The notes: generated by a model from the sequence alone, not told the origin. 64,000 nucleotides of DNA from Glutamicibacter sp. B1 (GCF_039602135.1 NZ_CP125942.1:372001-436000), one strand, 5' to 3'; counted from the first letter of the stretch, positions 9,702 to 18,300 are shown. Numbers and translations: made by a program.

Positions 9702-11069
9702 ATGCTGAAGCCTATGATGATTGAACGCTCCAGCCACGTGCCCGCCAGTTCTGCGGAGGTCTTCGAATGGTTTTCGCGGCCAGGGGCAATCCATCGATTA
9801 CTCCCGCCGTGGCTTCCGGTCAAAGTCATCCAGGAAGCGGCATCGCTTCGTGATTCCACCGCTGTGCTGGGATTGCCGGGCTCTTTACGATGGAACGCGC
9901 AACACCAAGCGTCAGAGTTTGTCGAGAACCGAAAATTTGTTGACAAGCTCGAACCCGAAGGTTTGCGTGGCCTACCTTTGAAGGCAGTTCGTTGGAGACA
10001 TGAGCACCTGTTTGAGGACGACGGCACCGACCAGACCCTGGTCATCGATCGTATTGAATCGAATATGCCCAAAGGACAAATACGATCGATGCTCGACTAT
10101 CGTCATCGTGCACTAGCTGCAGACCTTACTGCGCACCAGCGTGCTGCGGATGCCGGGCTGAAACCACAGGTGATTGCCGTGGCTGGGGCTAGCGGATTGG
10201 TAGGTCAGGCGCTCTGCGCTTTCCTGTCCACTGGCGGTCACCGTGTGATCAAGCTGGTGCGTCATACCCCGTCCGCGCCAGACGAACGTTTATGGGACCC
10301 AAATAATCCAGCACCGCAGTTACTTCAAGGCTGCGATGCCCTCATCCATTTGGCAGGCGCCAGCATCTTTGGTCGGTTTACCAATGCGCATCGTCAAGCG
10401 GTGCTCAACAGTCGAATCGAGCCAACTCGTGCCCTGGCCAAGCTGGCAGCTAGTAGCGGGGTGTCCACATTGATCAGTGCTTCAGCTATTGGGATCTACG
10501 GAACCGATACTGGACCTGTTGCACTGGATGAGTCTGCCGATGTGAGTGGTGAACCAGCAGATTTTCTGGCCGATGTCGTTCAGCAATGGGAGGATGCTGC
10601 GCAGGCCGGGGGAGAGCACCTACGAACCGTATGCGTCAGAACCGGCGTGGTGCTCAGCCCGCGAGGTGGCATGCTTGCGGTGATGCGTCCGCTATTCACT
10701 GCCGGGCTTGGCGGAAAGCTGGGCAGCGGCATGCAACGACTCTCGTGGATCGGGCTTGATGATTTGCTCGATATTTACCATCGTGCTTTATGGGACGAGC
10801 GACTTTCCGGACCGGTGAATGCGGTGGCTCCCAACGCGGTGACTAACGCTGAATTCACTCAAGTGCTGGCACGGACGCTTAAGCGTCCTGCAGTTATTCC
10901 GGTGCCGGGGGTTGCGCCCAAGGTAGTTCTTGGAGATGAGGGCGCTCGTTTGCTGGCTCTGGCTGACCAATGGATTGCCCCTGGCAAGCTACTTGAAATG
11001 GGTCATAGCTTCCGCAACGAACATCTTGATGCCGAGCTGGTCCACAGCCTCGGGACCGCAAGAGAATAA
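9702..11069 (+). CDS. SRPBCC domain fused to TIGR01777-family epimerase (YfcH-like)
   Basis: 455 aa with two parts. Residues 1 to about 145 form a SRPBCC/START-like ligand-binding domain (IERSSHVPASSAEVFEWF, RWRHEHLFED). From about residue 158 there is an extended SDR with the Rossmann motif VAVAGASGLVGQALCAFL, LIHLAGASIFGRF, ISASAIGIYG and CVRTGVVLSPRGGML, typical of TIGR01777 proteins. The substrate is unknown; proteins of this type bind NAD(P). Start choice is open among ATG 9702, 9714 and 9717. The gene is divergent from the glycosylase-like gene and its stop is only 7 nt from the remnant of that gene's relative. Confidence 0.88.
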   Translation: MLKPMMIERSSHVPASSAEVFEWFSRPGAIHRLLPPWLPVKVIQEAASLRDSTAVLGLPGSLRWNAQHQASEFVENRKFVDKLEPEGLRGLPLKAVRWRHEHLFEDDGTDQTLVIDRIESNMPKGQIRSMLDYRHRALAADLTAHQRAADAGLKPQVIAVAGASGLVGQALCAFLSTGGHRVIKLVRHTPSAPDERLWDPNNPAPQLLQGCDALIHLAGASIFGRFTNAHRQAVLNSRIEPTRALAKLAASSGVSTLISASAIGIYGTDTGPVALDESADVSGEPADFLADVVQQWEDAAQAGGEHLRTVCVRTGVVLSPRGGMLAVMRPLFTAGLGGKLGSGMQRLSWIGLDDLLDIYHRALWDERLSGPVNAVAPNAVTNAEFTQVLARTLKRPAVIPVPGVAPKVVLGDEGARLLALADQWIAPGKLLEMGHSFRNEHLDAELVHSLGTARE

Positions 11070-11076
11070 CCCCACG

Positions 11077-11133
11077 ACGCTGTGCCAACGGTACCCACCG
11101 CATGGCTTCCAAAACGGTGACGTTAACGGGCAT
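11077..11133 (-). pseudogene. Stub of a second glycosylase-like gene
   Basis: The minus strand reads MPVNVTVLEAMRWVPLAQR, which matches the first 19 residues of the intact gene starting at 9525 (MPDTVTVLKASQWVPLAHR). The match stops where the epimerase gene ends. In the stretch from 11079 to 11097 the differences from the intact copy fall at every third base, so both copies were under protein-level selection before this one was lost. It is a remnant, not a working gene. Confidence 0.7.
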
Positions 11134-11166
11134 ACTTTTCAACATCCAAATCAACAGGAGCTAGCC

Positions 11167-11718
11167 ATGAATGCCTTCCCTCCTTGGGAGCCTCCAATGT
11201 TCGCCAGTGACTCAGAACATCTAGTCGCCATGCTTGACCGGCTCCGCGTCACTTTCCGCTACAAGGCTGATGGTTTGAATTTGAATCAGCTTCGGTTTCG
11301 GCTACCGTCCAGTGGGTTGTCCTTGGGAGGTCTGTTGCAGCATCTGGCAACTGTAGAAGATGAGAAGTTCAGCTATTTTATTGCTCGTGAACGCCCTGAG
11401 GTGTTGCTCGAATTTCTTGAACGAGACAATGACCCTTTCATTGTTCAGGAACAGCAGAGTCCTGGGGAACTATACGAACGCTATGACAATGCGGTTCTCA
11501 AGAGCCGCGCAATTCAACAACAGGTCATCAATGACAATAAATTGGACACACCCTCGGGGCTGGAATTTGAGGGTCAGCATCTTTCGGTGCGCAGAATTAT
11601 TTGTGACCTCATAGAAGAGTATGGGCGGCATACCGGGCATGCGGATCTGTTGCGTGAGGCCGTTGACGGGCGCGTTGGTGAGGACCCTCCACACGACTAT
11701 CGGCCGATGTGGATTTAG
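11167..11718 (+). CDS. DinB/DUF664 family protein
   Basis: 183 aa four-helix-bundle protein of the DinB superfamily, DUF664 branch. The three expected metal-ligand His are visible: one in GGLLQHLATVEDEKF and two in EEYGRHTGHADLLREAVDG. The segment between has the usual SPGELYERYDNAV. Related proteins include mycothiol- and bacillithiol-dependent S-transferases, so a thiol-dependent enzymatic role in an actinobacterium that makes mycothiol is plausible but unproven. The start at 11167 is fixed by the AGGAG at 11157-11161; the open frame further upstream runs through the epimerase gene and is not used. A hairpin terminator follows. Confidence 0.85.
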   Translation: MNAFPPWEPPMFASDSEHLVAMLDRLRVTFRYKADGLNLNQLRFRLPSSGLSLGGLLQHLATVEDEKFSYFIARERPEVLLEFLERDNDPFIVQEQQSPGELYERYDNAVLKSRAIQQQVINDNKLDTPSGLEFEGQHLSVRRIICDLIEEYGRHTGHADLLREAVDGRVGEDPPHDYRPMWI

Positions 11719-11728
11719 GGGTTAAATG

Positions 11729-11769
11729 CCTCATCCCGTGAGGCTCGGTATGAGACTCACGGGATGAGG
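11729..11769. terminator. Bidirectional hairpin terminator
   Basis: Perfect 14-bp arms CCTCATCCCGTGAG and CTCACGGGATGAGG around a 13-nt loop, between the convergent DinB and citrate-transporter genes. It lacks a long T run on either side, but its position fits a shared terminator. Confidence 0.65.
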
Positions 11770-11798
11770 TTGACGAATGACCGTTAGGTCTTTGGGTG

Positions 11799-13223
11799 TT
11801 AGCCCATGGAGATCGCGCCGAGTAGCACGCCCGAGGCGAGCATGACCAGGCTGACCACCAACGCACGCCACAGTACCTTCTTGTGGTGATCGCCCAAGTC
11901 CACACGAGAGAGCGATACCAGCAGCAGGATTGCTGGAACGAGCGGAGACTGCATGTGTACCGGCTGACCGGTGATCGAAGCGCGAGCCATGTCTACGGCT
12001 GGAACTCCGAAGTGTGCACCGGCTTCGGTGAGTACTGGCAAGATGCCGAAGTAGAAGGCGTCGTTGCTCATCAAGAAGGTGGCTGGGATGGAGATCAAAC
12101 CGGTGATCACTGCCATGAATGGACCCATGGAGTCAGGAATGATTGCTACCAGCCACTGGCTCATGGCATCAACCATGCCGGTACCCGAGAGTACGCCGGT
12201 GAGTACCGCAGCACCCAGAACCATGGACACCACGGCGATGATTTCGCTGGAGTGCGCTGCAATCATCTTGACCTGGTCGGAGACCTTCGGGAAGTTGACC
12301 ACGAGGGCAATAGCGGTACCAACCATGAACAGGTAGGACAGTGGAAGTACGTCAACAACCAGCAACACCATGATCGCTACGGTCAGTACCAGGTTGAAGT
12401 AGAAAGTCTTAGGACGCAGGGTCTCACGGTTCGGATCCAGCACGGTGCCGTCCATGGTGGCTGCTTCGGTGCCATCGCCCTTACGCGCAACTGCTTCCAA
12501 GACTGCCAGGTGGCCACCCTTCGGAGCGGTGCCAGCTGGGGAGGTACCGCCGGAAGGCGAAGTGATGTTGCCACCACCGAGTTCGGTGCCCCACAGTTCG
12601 GGACGTTCGCGCTGTAGGCGGCGACGCTCGGAGATGCCCAGCTGCCAAGCGAAGAGACCAATAACCACCAGTGCGATACCCAGTGATGGGAGCATTGGGA
12701 CGAAGACGTCGGCAGCTTCAACGTGCAGTGCTGCTGCAGCGCGTGCGGTAGGACCGCCCCATGGCACGATGTTCAACGTACCGTTGGTCAAACCGGCCAC
12801 ACAGGTCAGAACCACTGGGCTCAGGCCCAGACGCTGGTAGATCGGCAGCAGTGCCGCGGTGACCACGATGAAGGTGGTGGAGCCATCGCCATCCAGTGAG
12901 ATGACGGCGGTCAGTAGTGAGGTGCCCAGAACAACTTTGGCTGGGTCATTGCCCACAAGCTTCTGAATGCCTGCGACCAGACGGTCGAAGAGTCCAACAT
13001 CGATCATGATGCCGAAGTACATGATGGCGAACATCAGCAGTGCTGCAGTGCCGGACATGTCCTTGATGGCGTCCATGATCATGTCGCCCAGTCCAAAGCC
13101 TGCGCCGGTGAACAGCCCGAAGATGGTGGGGACGAGTATCAATGCCAGTAGTGGCGTCATGCGTTTGGTCATGATCAGCGCCATAAAGGTGGCGACCATG
13201 AGGAATCCGAGTGCAACTAGCAT
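11799..13223 (-). CDS. Citrate-Mg2+:H+ symporter, CitMHS family
   Basis: 474-aa secondary transporter with about 11-12 membrane segments. The CitMHS family takes up citrate complexed with a divalent metal, driven by protons. Family features seen: FGIMIDVGLFDRLV, SLDGDGSTTFIVV, NGTLNIVPWGGPTARAA and SNDAFYFGILPV. A central hydrophilic loop (about residues 210-275) carries a Gly/Pro-rich stretch. The start ATG 13223 is chosen because GGAGGT lies 7 nt upstream; the frame is open 15 codons further but begins without a ribosome site. It is divergent from a CitA/CitB-like two-component pair, the usual arrangement for citrate-induced expression. Confidence 0.92.
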   Translation of the reverse strand: MLVALGFLMVATFMALIMTKRMTPLLALILVPTIFGLFTGAGFGLGDMIMDAIKDMSGTAALLMFAIMYFGIMIDVGLFDRLVAGIQKLVGNDPAKVVLGTSLLTAVISLDGDGSTTFIVVTAALLPIYQRLGLSPVVLTCVAGLTNGTLNIVPWGGPTARAAAALHVEAADVFVPMLPSLGIALVVIGLFAWQLGISERRRLQRERPELWGTELGGGNITSPSGGTSPAGTAPKGGHLAVLEAVARKGDGTEAATMDGTVLDPNRETLRPKTFYFNLVLTVAIMVLLVVDVLPLSYLFMVGTAIALVVNFPKVSDQVKMIAAHSSEIIAVVSMVLGAAVLTGVLSGTGMVDAMSQWLVAIIPDSMGPFMAVITGLISIPATFLMSNDAFYFGILPVLTEAGAHFGVPAVDMARASITGQPVHMQSPLVPAILLLVSLSRVDLGDHHKKVLWRALVVSLVMLASGVLLGAISMG

Positions 13224-13397
13224 TGCCCCGACCTCCATTTCGGTGAGTGTACGTCGTTGTGGCACCCAAAAGCTTCAGGGCACTCATTCAAGGTACGTGG
13301 CGAGGCTCACGTTGCGCGCCTTGTGCTGATTATTGAAGGGTTAAGCTCATAACCATCTTTTTGCTCTTTAAAATCGCGTTGAGTCGCCAGTGAGTCT

Positions 13398-15098
13398 ATG
13401 CTGGAGGTCATGTTCCGTTCTGGGTCTCGCGCGAGGCATTTCGCATCCCGCATCATGCGTTTGCAGTTCCTCGTTGTCGGCGTACTCATCGTGCTGGTCA
13501 CCGCCGGAACCCTCTATGCCAGTTATGACCGCGTGTATGCGCGCGCTGAAGACACCTCGTTGACCATCGCTCGATCTGTGGCTGTCCTGCCCGAAGTGGT
13601 CCGTGACGTCACAAGATACGCTGCCATGGAAGATTTGGATGAGAAAGAGCTGGCTTCAGGGGAATTGCAACGCTTGGCCAACGCCATCCTGGAGCAGAAG
13701 CAAGCCTACTTTGTGGTGATTACCGAGGACCGCGGCTTGCGCCTGAGCCATCCGAATCCCGCTGAACTAGGGCAGATGGTCTCTACCGATCCGGTGGGCT
13801 TAGATGGTGTTGAAGCTGTCTCTAGAGAGCATGGCACGCTCGGGGAGTCGGTACGTGCCAAGGTGCCGGTTCGCAACGATGCCGGGCAGGTGATCGGTGA
13901 GGTCTCGGTGGGTGTGACCACTCAGTCGCTCACGGGTGCACTCTTGCAATCCTTTAGTTGGATTGTGCTCTTTGCCCTGTTGGCTGCCGGGTTAGCTACC
14001 GTGGCGGGCCGGGTGACCGTGCGCCGACTCAAGCGCCAGACCTTAGGTCTTGAACCGACCGAAATTGCCCAGCTGGTGCGGGACCAACAGGCGGTTCTGT
14101 ACGGTGTCACCGAAGGTGTGATGGGTATCGGTGTTGATCATCGGATCACCGTGCGCAATAAGGCGGCTCGACAACTTTTGGGTCTGCCACACCGCACCGA
14201 GTTGCAAGATGTAGTTGGTCGGCATTTTGAATCTGCTGGTCTGGACCGGCGACTGGTTAAAGCTATCAAGGAGCGAGACCCGGCGCCGGTGCGTCTGGAA
14301 GTCAACGGCAATTCACTGATCGCCCGAGTTAATGATGTGAACCGGGACGGTTTAGATCTGGGCCAGGTGGTACTGCTGCACGATGTGACTACCATCGAAG
14401 CTCTTGGTACCAAATTGGATGCGGTTCAAGACATGGCAGATGCCCTGCGAGCACAACGCCATGAGTTTGCTAATCGGATGCATGCAGTACTGGGACTCAT
14501 TGACCTGGGCAAAATAGAGCAGGCCGAAGCCTACCTGCGTGAGGTCATGGAAACCGGGCCGAAGATCGCTCAAGTCCCCGGGCTTGAAGCGATCCAAGAT
14601 GCTTACCTTGCGGCATTCATTTCAGCCAAAGCTGTCCGTGCCCATGAGCAGGGTATCGAGCTACGGGTGTCGAACCAGTCGATGCTTTACGGGCAGATCG
14701 CCTCAGCTCATGACGCTCAAGATGCCACTGCGGTACTCGGCAATCTGTTGGACAATGCCTTTACCGCAGCCTTGCGCGGTACCGGGAAGCCCTGGGTGGA
14801 AATTGATTTGCTCTCCGAAGGAACTACGTTGCACCTTGCTGTGGCTGATTCAGGACCCGGCATCACCACTACCGAAGACATTTTTGCTCGCGATGTCAGC
14901 ACGGGTTCCCATCTAGGCAATGAACATGGTCGCGGGGTTGGCCTGCCACTGATCAAGCGATTAGCGCAGGCCCGAAGCGGGGATGTGTGGATCGCAGACC
15001 CGGGCGCTGGAACAGAGGGAGCGGTATTTGCCGCCCGCTTGCCGGCCGTCCTAGTTGAACCTGCCATCCCAGAAAACAACAAGATTGAAGGGGCGTAA
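13398..15098 (+). CDS. Sensor histidine kinase, CitA/DcuS family
   Basis: 566 aa. Two membrane segments (about residues 23-45 and 182-204) flank an extracellular PAS-like (PASC) ligand domain; an inner PAS domain follows (about 220-340), then a SpoOB-type dimerisation helix with phospho-acceptor His355 in RAQRHEFANRMHAV, and a HATPase domain with VLGNLLDNAFTAA, ADSGPGI and NEHGRGVGLPLIKRL. The family senses citrate or C4-dicarboxylates outside the cell. It is divergent from CitMHS and sits 2 nt before its response regulator. The start may be ATG 13398 or ATG 13410; the GGAGG between them is too close to the second. Confidence 0.92.
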   Translation: MLEVMFRSGSRARHFASRIMRLQFLVVGVLIVLVTAGTLYASYDRVYARAEDTSLTIARSVAVLPEVVRDVTRYAAMEDLDEKELASGELQRLANAILEQKQAYFVVITEDRGLRLSHPNPAELGQMVSTDPVGLDGVEAVSREHGTLGESVRAKVPVRNDAGQVIGEVSVGVTTQSLTGALLQSFSWIVLFALLAAGLATVAGRVTVRRLKRQTLGLEPTEIAQLVRDQQAVLYGVTEGVMGIGVDHRITVRNKAARQLLGLPHRTELQDVVGRHFESAGLDRRLVKAIKERDPAPVRLEVNGNSLIARVNDVNRDGLDLGQVVLLHDVTTIEALGTKLDAVQDMADALRAQRHEFANRMHAVLGLIDLGKIEQAEAYLREVMETGPKIAQVPGLEAIQDAYLAAFISAKAVRAHEQGIELRVSNQSMLYGQIASAHDAQDATAVLGNLLDNAFTAALRGTGKPWVEIDLLSEGTTLHLAVADSGPGITTTEDIFARDVSTGSHLGNEHGRGVGLPLIKRLAQARSGDVWIADPGAGTEGAVFAARLPAVLVEPAIPENNKIEGA

Positions 15099-15100
15099 CC

Positions 15101-15772
15101 ATGGGCGAAGGTGCCAATGGAAATTACCAAGTGATGATCGTCGACGATGACTTTCGTGTCGGTGCACTGCACGCTGACATGGTCAATTCCATACCGGGGT
15201 TCCAAGCTCTGGAACCAGTCCAAGATCCGCGAATGGTGCCTAAACTCGTCGCCTCTCTCAAACCCGACCTGTTGCTCTTGGATGCGTACTTGCCACATGT
15301 CAGCGGCATTGAGTTGCTGCGCGAATTAGATGTGGACGCGATTATGATCTCTGCAGCCACCGAGCCGAAGAATATTTCCAACGCTATTCGCCACGGTGCG
15401 CTGGCATTTATTATCAAGCCTTTTGACGCTAAAACGCTCAGTTCTAAACTCAAGGGATGGGCAAGGTATCGCAGGCAACTGACCGGAGTGACTGAGTTTA
15501 ATCAGCAGGGCGTTGACCGACTTTTTAAGGCTTTGCAAGGTGGCGAAGAGACGGTGCCAAGTGTCGGAACTGCCCCTACGGAACAGGCCGTACTCAGCTG
15601 TGTTAAGGAAGCTTCGGAACCTCTAAGCGTTGCTGAGGTGGCAGAAGCTGTGGGTGTTGCCAGGGCTACGGCCCAGCGGTATTTGGCTGCGCTGGTGGCC
15701 AATGATGCTTTGGAACTTCAGTTGGGTTACGGTACCCGCGGTCGCCCGGAGCACCGTTATGTAGCACGGTAG
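15101..15772 (+). CDS. Response regulator, CitB/DcuR family
   Basis: 223 aa. Receiver domain (residues 8-125) with acidic pocket IVDDD, phospho-acceptor Asp61 in LLLLDAYLP and the conserved Lys in FIIKPFDA. The C-terminal part carries a helix-turn-helix (EPLSVAEVAEAVGVARATAQRYL) of the type used by CitB/DcuR regulators, ending GTRGRPEHRYV. It starts 2 nt after the kinase stop, so the two genes are co-transcribed. By context it should switch on the divergent citrate transporter when the kinase senses its ligand. Confidence 0.93.
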   Translation: MGEGANGNYQVMIVDDDFRVGALHADMVNSIPGFQALEPVQDPRMVPKLVASLKPDLLLLDAYLPHVSGIELLRELDVDAIMISAATEPKNISNAIRHGALAFIIKPFDAKTLSSKLKGWARYRRQLTGVTEFNQQGVDRLFKALQGGEETVPSVGTAPTEQAVLSCVKEASEPLSVAEVAEAVGVARATAQRYLAALVANDALELQLGYGTRGRPEHRYVAR

Positions 15773-15782
15773 AAAGTCTCGT

Positions 15783-16538
15783 TTAGGTAGCGTCCCAGAC
15801 CCGCCGGTAGAACTCGATTTTCTTCTGATCTGGCTCTATTCCGTAACCGGCATATACCAGTTCTTCATAACCTGCGCCGTAGTTCCATTCGGTGCTCCAG
15901 GCCGCAATGGCAAGATCGGCCCATCGGTCAGCGACCCCCAAATTCCCCATGTCGACATGACCCAAGAAGTCGCCCTTGGCATTCAATAGTGTATTGGGCA
16001 GGCACGCATCTCCGTGGCAGACCACGGGATCGACCGGTGGAGCATCGGAGAGCAGTTCGGATTGTTGATCACGAGGTAGGCCGCTGATGCGCGAAGTCAG
16101 GTCCCACGTGAAGGGGCAACTGTCTACCGGCAGGAGATCATGTAGTTGACGTAGCCCTTGACCGAGAGCATAAGCCGAACGCTCAGGGTTGCTCTTGCCG
16201 AGTTCACTCACTGCACTATGCCCATATAACGCCGCGGTGAGCATTAGTTGTCCTTCTTCGAATTGCTCGCAGGAAAGTACGACGGGAACGTTGATAAATT
16301 CTCCAGCCCACTGCATACGCTGAGCTTCCATGAGGAGGTCGGCTTCTCTTTCCGGTGGGTTTCCTGGCGAGAATTTAGCGAAGCGCCTGTTGTCGCCGGT
16401 TCCGATTTTGTAGGTGAGTCCACCCAACGCGTTGAGCCAAATACCTTCGATCTTGCTTCCCTCGGCCGCATCGCGCACTCGGATTGGTATGGGGAGATCC
16501 TCGGGTGGCGGTCCAGAAATAACTTGAGGTGAGCTCAT
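15783..16538 (-). CDS. Aminoglycoside O-phosphotransferase, APH(3')-like
   Basis: 251-aa small-molecule kinase of the APH family. The catalytic loop VCHGDACLPNTLL has the HGD..xxN pattern, followed by GHVDMGNLGVADRWADLA, which supplies the Mg-binding DxG. The wording is close to the APH(3') enzymes that phosphorylate kanamycin or neomycin (HGDACLPN and GVADR are shared). The N-lobe has KIGTGDNRRFAKFSP with a candidate ATP-binding Lys, and the C-terminus KIEFYRRVWD resembles the APH(3') end. Resistance is inferred from similarity only. The gene faces the CitB-like gene 10 nt away, and CAGACT 6 nt before the ATG may be its -10 box. Confidence 0.8.
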   Translation of the reverse strand: MSSPQVISGPPPEDLPIPIRVRDAAEGSKIEGIWLNALGGLTYKIGTGDNRRFAKFSPGNPPEREADLLMEAQRMQWAGEFINVPVVLSCEQFEEGQLMLTAALYGHSAVSELGKSNPERSAYALGQGLRQLHDLLPVDSCPFTWDLTSRISGLPRDQQSELLSDAPPVDPVVCHGDACLPNTLLNAKGDFLGHVDMGNLGVADRWADLAIAAWSTEWNYGAGYEELVYAGYGIEPDQKKIEFYRRVWDAT

Positions 16539-16701
16539 TGCACTAGTCTGCCAGTTAATTTTGCTCTGGGGTCATCCATCAGAACGTTGGAATGCCCGGC
16601 AATCCAGTTGGCCATTGTTGGAATCAGCGTCGCATGCTCTCGTTGGCAACTGGCCGTCTTTAACGGCGCACCGACGCCCTCCAGTATTAGATCGAAGTTG
16701 C

Positions 16702-16989
16702 TTACACTCCGTAGTGGACAACAATACGATCTCCGACTTCTTGCTGCACGTCGTGGGCTAGCTTCTTGCCGGTTTCGGTCCATGCATCCTCATCGAACCC
16801 TGGAGCCCACCCCCGATCCCAATGCATGTGCTGCTGAAACTCATCGTTCCACTCAGCAAGCCTATTGCTGAGCGATTCCGACAATCCATAATCACTGGGG
16901 TATTGAAGACCGTGTTCCCATAGGGGCCATTCCGCCCCATAGTCGCAAAAGATCTTTAGTACACGATTCGACGGCTCTTCCTTTTCCAT
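16702..16989 (-). CDS. Small hypothetical protein
   Basis: About 95 aa, acidic and rich in Trp (AEWPLWEHG, LAEWNDEF, HWDRGWAPGFDEDAWTETG). It has no signal peptide or membrane segment. I do not recognise a named family. The pattern of Trp and acidic residues resembles small uncharacterised actinobacterial proteins sometimes found beside toxin systems, but nothing here shows such a role. The ATG at 16989 is preferred over the GTG at 16995 because TAAACT lies exactly 6 nt before it. Confidence 0.55.
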   Translation of the reverse strand: MEKEEPSNRVLKIFCDYGAEWPLWEHGLQYPSDYGLSESLSNRLAEWNDEFQQHMHWDRGWAPGFDEDAWTETGKKLAHDVQQEVGDRIVVHYGV

Positions 16990-16995
16990 GCCCAC

Positions 16996-17001
16996 AGTTT
17001 A
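16996..17001 (-). promoter_or_regulatory. -10 box TAAACT, probable leaderless start
   Basis: On the minus strand TAAACT is followed after 6 nt by the ATG at 16989. This decides the start of the small hypothetical gene. Confidence 0.45.
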
Positions 17002-17198
17002 CGGATCATCTGCGAAACAATGCCAAACAATAACGGTAGGTTTGCACGGTATTGCGGGTGTAATTACCATCCAGCTGAATTCCTGTTGCCTGCAATTTTC
17101 GTTTTCTGCAGAGAAAGATCGGGCATCCTGACATGAGCCTTTGGAGCAAGTGTTGTTAGGGGTTTATGGGTGGGCCGTATTGCTGGTATCAAACGGCA

Positions 17199-17221
17199 AC
17201 TAGTAGTCATCGACTAATAGT
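17199..17221. promoter_or_regulatory. Operator of the PadR gene (imperfect palindrome)
   Basis: A 23-bp near-palindrome: left arm ACTAGTAGTC, 3-nt centre, right arm GACTAATAGT; only one pair in the arms is mismatched. It lies just upstream of a weak -10 (AATGAT at 17227-17232) and 18 bp before the PadR start codon, where a bound repressor would block the promoter. Autoregulation is inferred from PadR family behaviour. Confidence 0.6.
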
Positions 17222-17238
17222 TGTGGAATGATAGCCGT

Positions 17239-17631
17239 ATGGAACAAGATATCGCTCCACACGACCCTCAATTGCTTAGAGGGGTGTTGCCGATGCTCAT
17301 ACTTACTCTCCTTCAACGTCAAGAATCCTATGGATATGAGTTGGTGGAACGCTTGCGCTCGTTAGGACTATCGGGCTTGGCCACCGGCGTTGTATATCCG
17401 GTGCTAAGCCGATTCGAACGTGACGGTTGGCTGAGTAGCAATATGCAGCCAGCAGTATCTGGGCCACCGCGAAAGTACTACGCGCTCACTGAGAAAGGAG
17501 AACGCGCTCGATTGGGCATGGTTAGCCGGTGGCAAGAAATTGTTGCCGTCGCCGAACGTGGACTATCCGACGACGACAGTGAACCAGACGTGAGCAGGAA
17601 CGGAGCATCTAAAGATGAAGACCAAGAATAG
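17239..17631 (+). CDS. PadR-family transcriptional regulator
   Basis: 130-aa repressor of the PadR family. The winged-helix N-terminal domain is clear: LRGVLPMLILTLLQRQESYGYELVERL, then GVVYPVLSRFERDGWL and GPPRKYYALTEKG. The C-terminal part is short and acidic. It overlaps the next gene by 17 nt and forms a PadR/HAAS-type pair, in which the membrane partner is normally co-expressed and repressed by the regulator. A strong near-palindrome lies directly upstream. Start ATG 17239 was chosen because it follows the operator and AATGAT with 6-nt spacing; no Shine-Dalgarno is seen. Confidence 0.9.
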   Translation: MEQDIAPHDPQLLRGVLPMLILTLLQRQESYGYELVERLRSLGLSGLATGVVYPVLSRFERDGWLSSNMQPAVSGPPRKYYALTEKGERARLGMVSRWQEIVAVAERGLSDDDSEPDVSRNGASKDEDQE

Positions 17632-18217
17632 GAACCCTGATCCGATGGCTCAGCCTCAACCAAACCAAAAGGCAGTTCGGACCAAAAAGTCGAATCTCGG
17701 TATATGGGATTCGGTCGCCAGGGAACGCTATCTTTTCATGGTGGACCTTCACCTCGACGGAAGAGTCCCGACGCGAACTCGTAAGCAAATTCTTGCTGAC
17801 TTGCGCAACGCCATTGATGTCGAAGCGGGAAGAACCAGCTTGAGCGAAGCTCTGGAAGGACTGGGAAGACCAAACGAGTTGGCGAGCAGTTACGCCGAAG
17901 GGACTGATCGATCACGACCACTGTGGACGGTGGGAGTGGTGGCTGCATTAGGCATACTTCTTGTGTATTGGGTCTTTCTGTGCCTTTACACCTTCGGGAT
18001 GCTGGCCGTGGTCACACAGGTTGGTGGCGAATTCAGCGCTCATTTCTTCTTTGTGGAGGTGATGGCATTTTCCCAAAATGAAAGTGTAGGGATTGGATGG
18101 GCCGGCGGAGCTGCTCTGTGGTTCCCGTTGATGCTTGCCTTCATAGCTTTTATCTCCGGGAGTAGAGCTTGGCGAATGCTAGGGAGTCGGCGAGGGCAAG
18201 GCGACAAACATCTGTGA
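17615..18217 (+). CDS. Membrane protein with HAAS-like N-terminal domain
   Basis: 200 aa. The N-terminal half is cytoplasmic and resembles the HAAS/DUF1700 signalling domain: ARERYLFMVDLHLDGRVPTRTRKQILADLRNAID...EALEGLGRPNELASSYAEG, two helices ending in the typical G-P/N-x-x-LA pattern. Two or three membrane segments follow (WTVGVVAALGILLVYWVFL, a central one, and ALWFPLMLAFIAFISG). Such proteins are regularly encoded directly after a PadR regulator, as here with a 17-nt overlap. The molecular role is unknown; envelope stress sensing is one possibility. Confidence 0.75.
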   Translation: MKTKNRNPDPMAQPQPNQKAVRTKKSNLGIWDSVARERYLFMVDLHLDGRVPTRTRKQILADLRNAIDVEAGRTSLSEALEGLGRPNELASSYAEGTDRSRPLWTVGVVAALGILLVYWVFLCLYTFGMLAVVTQVGGEFSAHFFFVEVMAFSQNESVGIGWAGGAALWFPLMLAFIAFISGSRAWRMLGSRRGQGDKHL

Positions 18218-18288
18218 TGAATGCAGTAGCGTCAGACCCCATACATACGTGACTAGCGCTTCGGCGCAGCCTGCATTGTGGTGCCTAT

Positions 18289-18294
18289 TAGACT
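18289..18294 (+). promoter_or_regulatory. -10 box TAGACT, probable leaderless start
   Basis: TAGACT followed by exactly 6 nt and the ATG at 18301. The identical hexamer and spacing precede the genes starting at 24164 and 46301 on the other strand. Confidence 0.5.
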
Positions 18295-18300
18295 GAATCA

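Noticed and set aside
16535..16783. 82-codon minus-strand frame between the APH and hypothetical genes
   Set aside because: Overlaps the start of the small hypothetical gene region in another frame; the end reads plausibly but I could not match it to any family.
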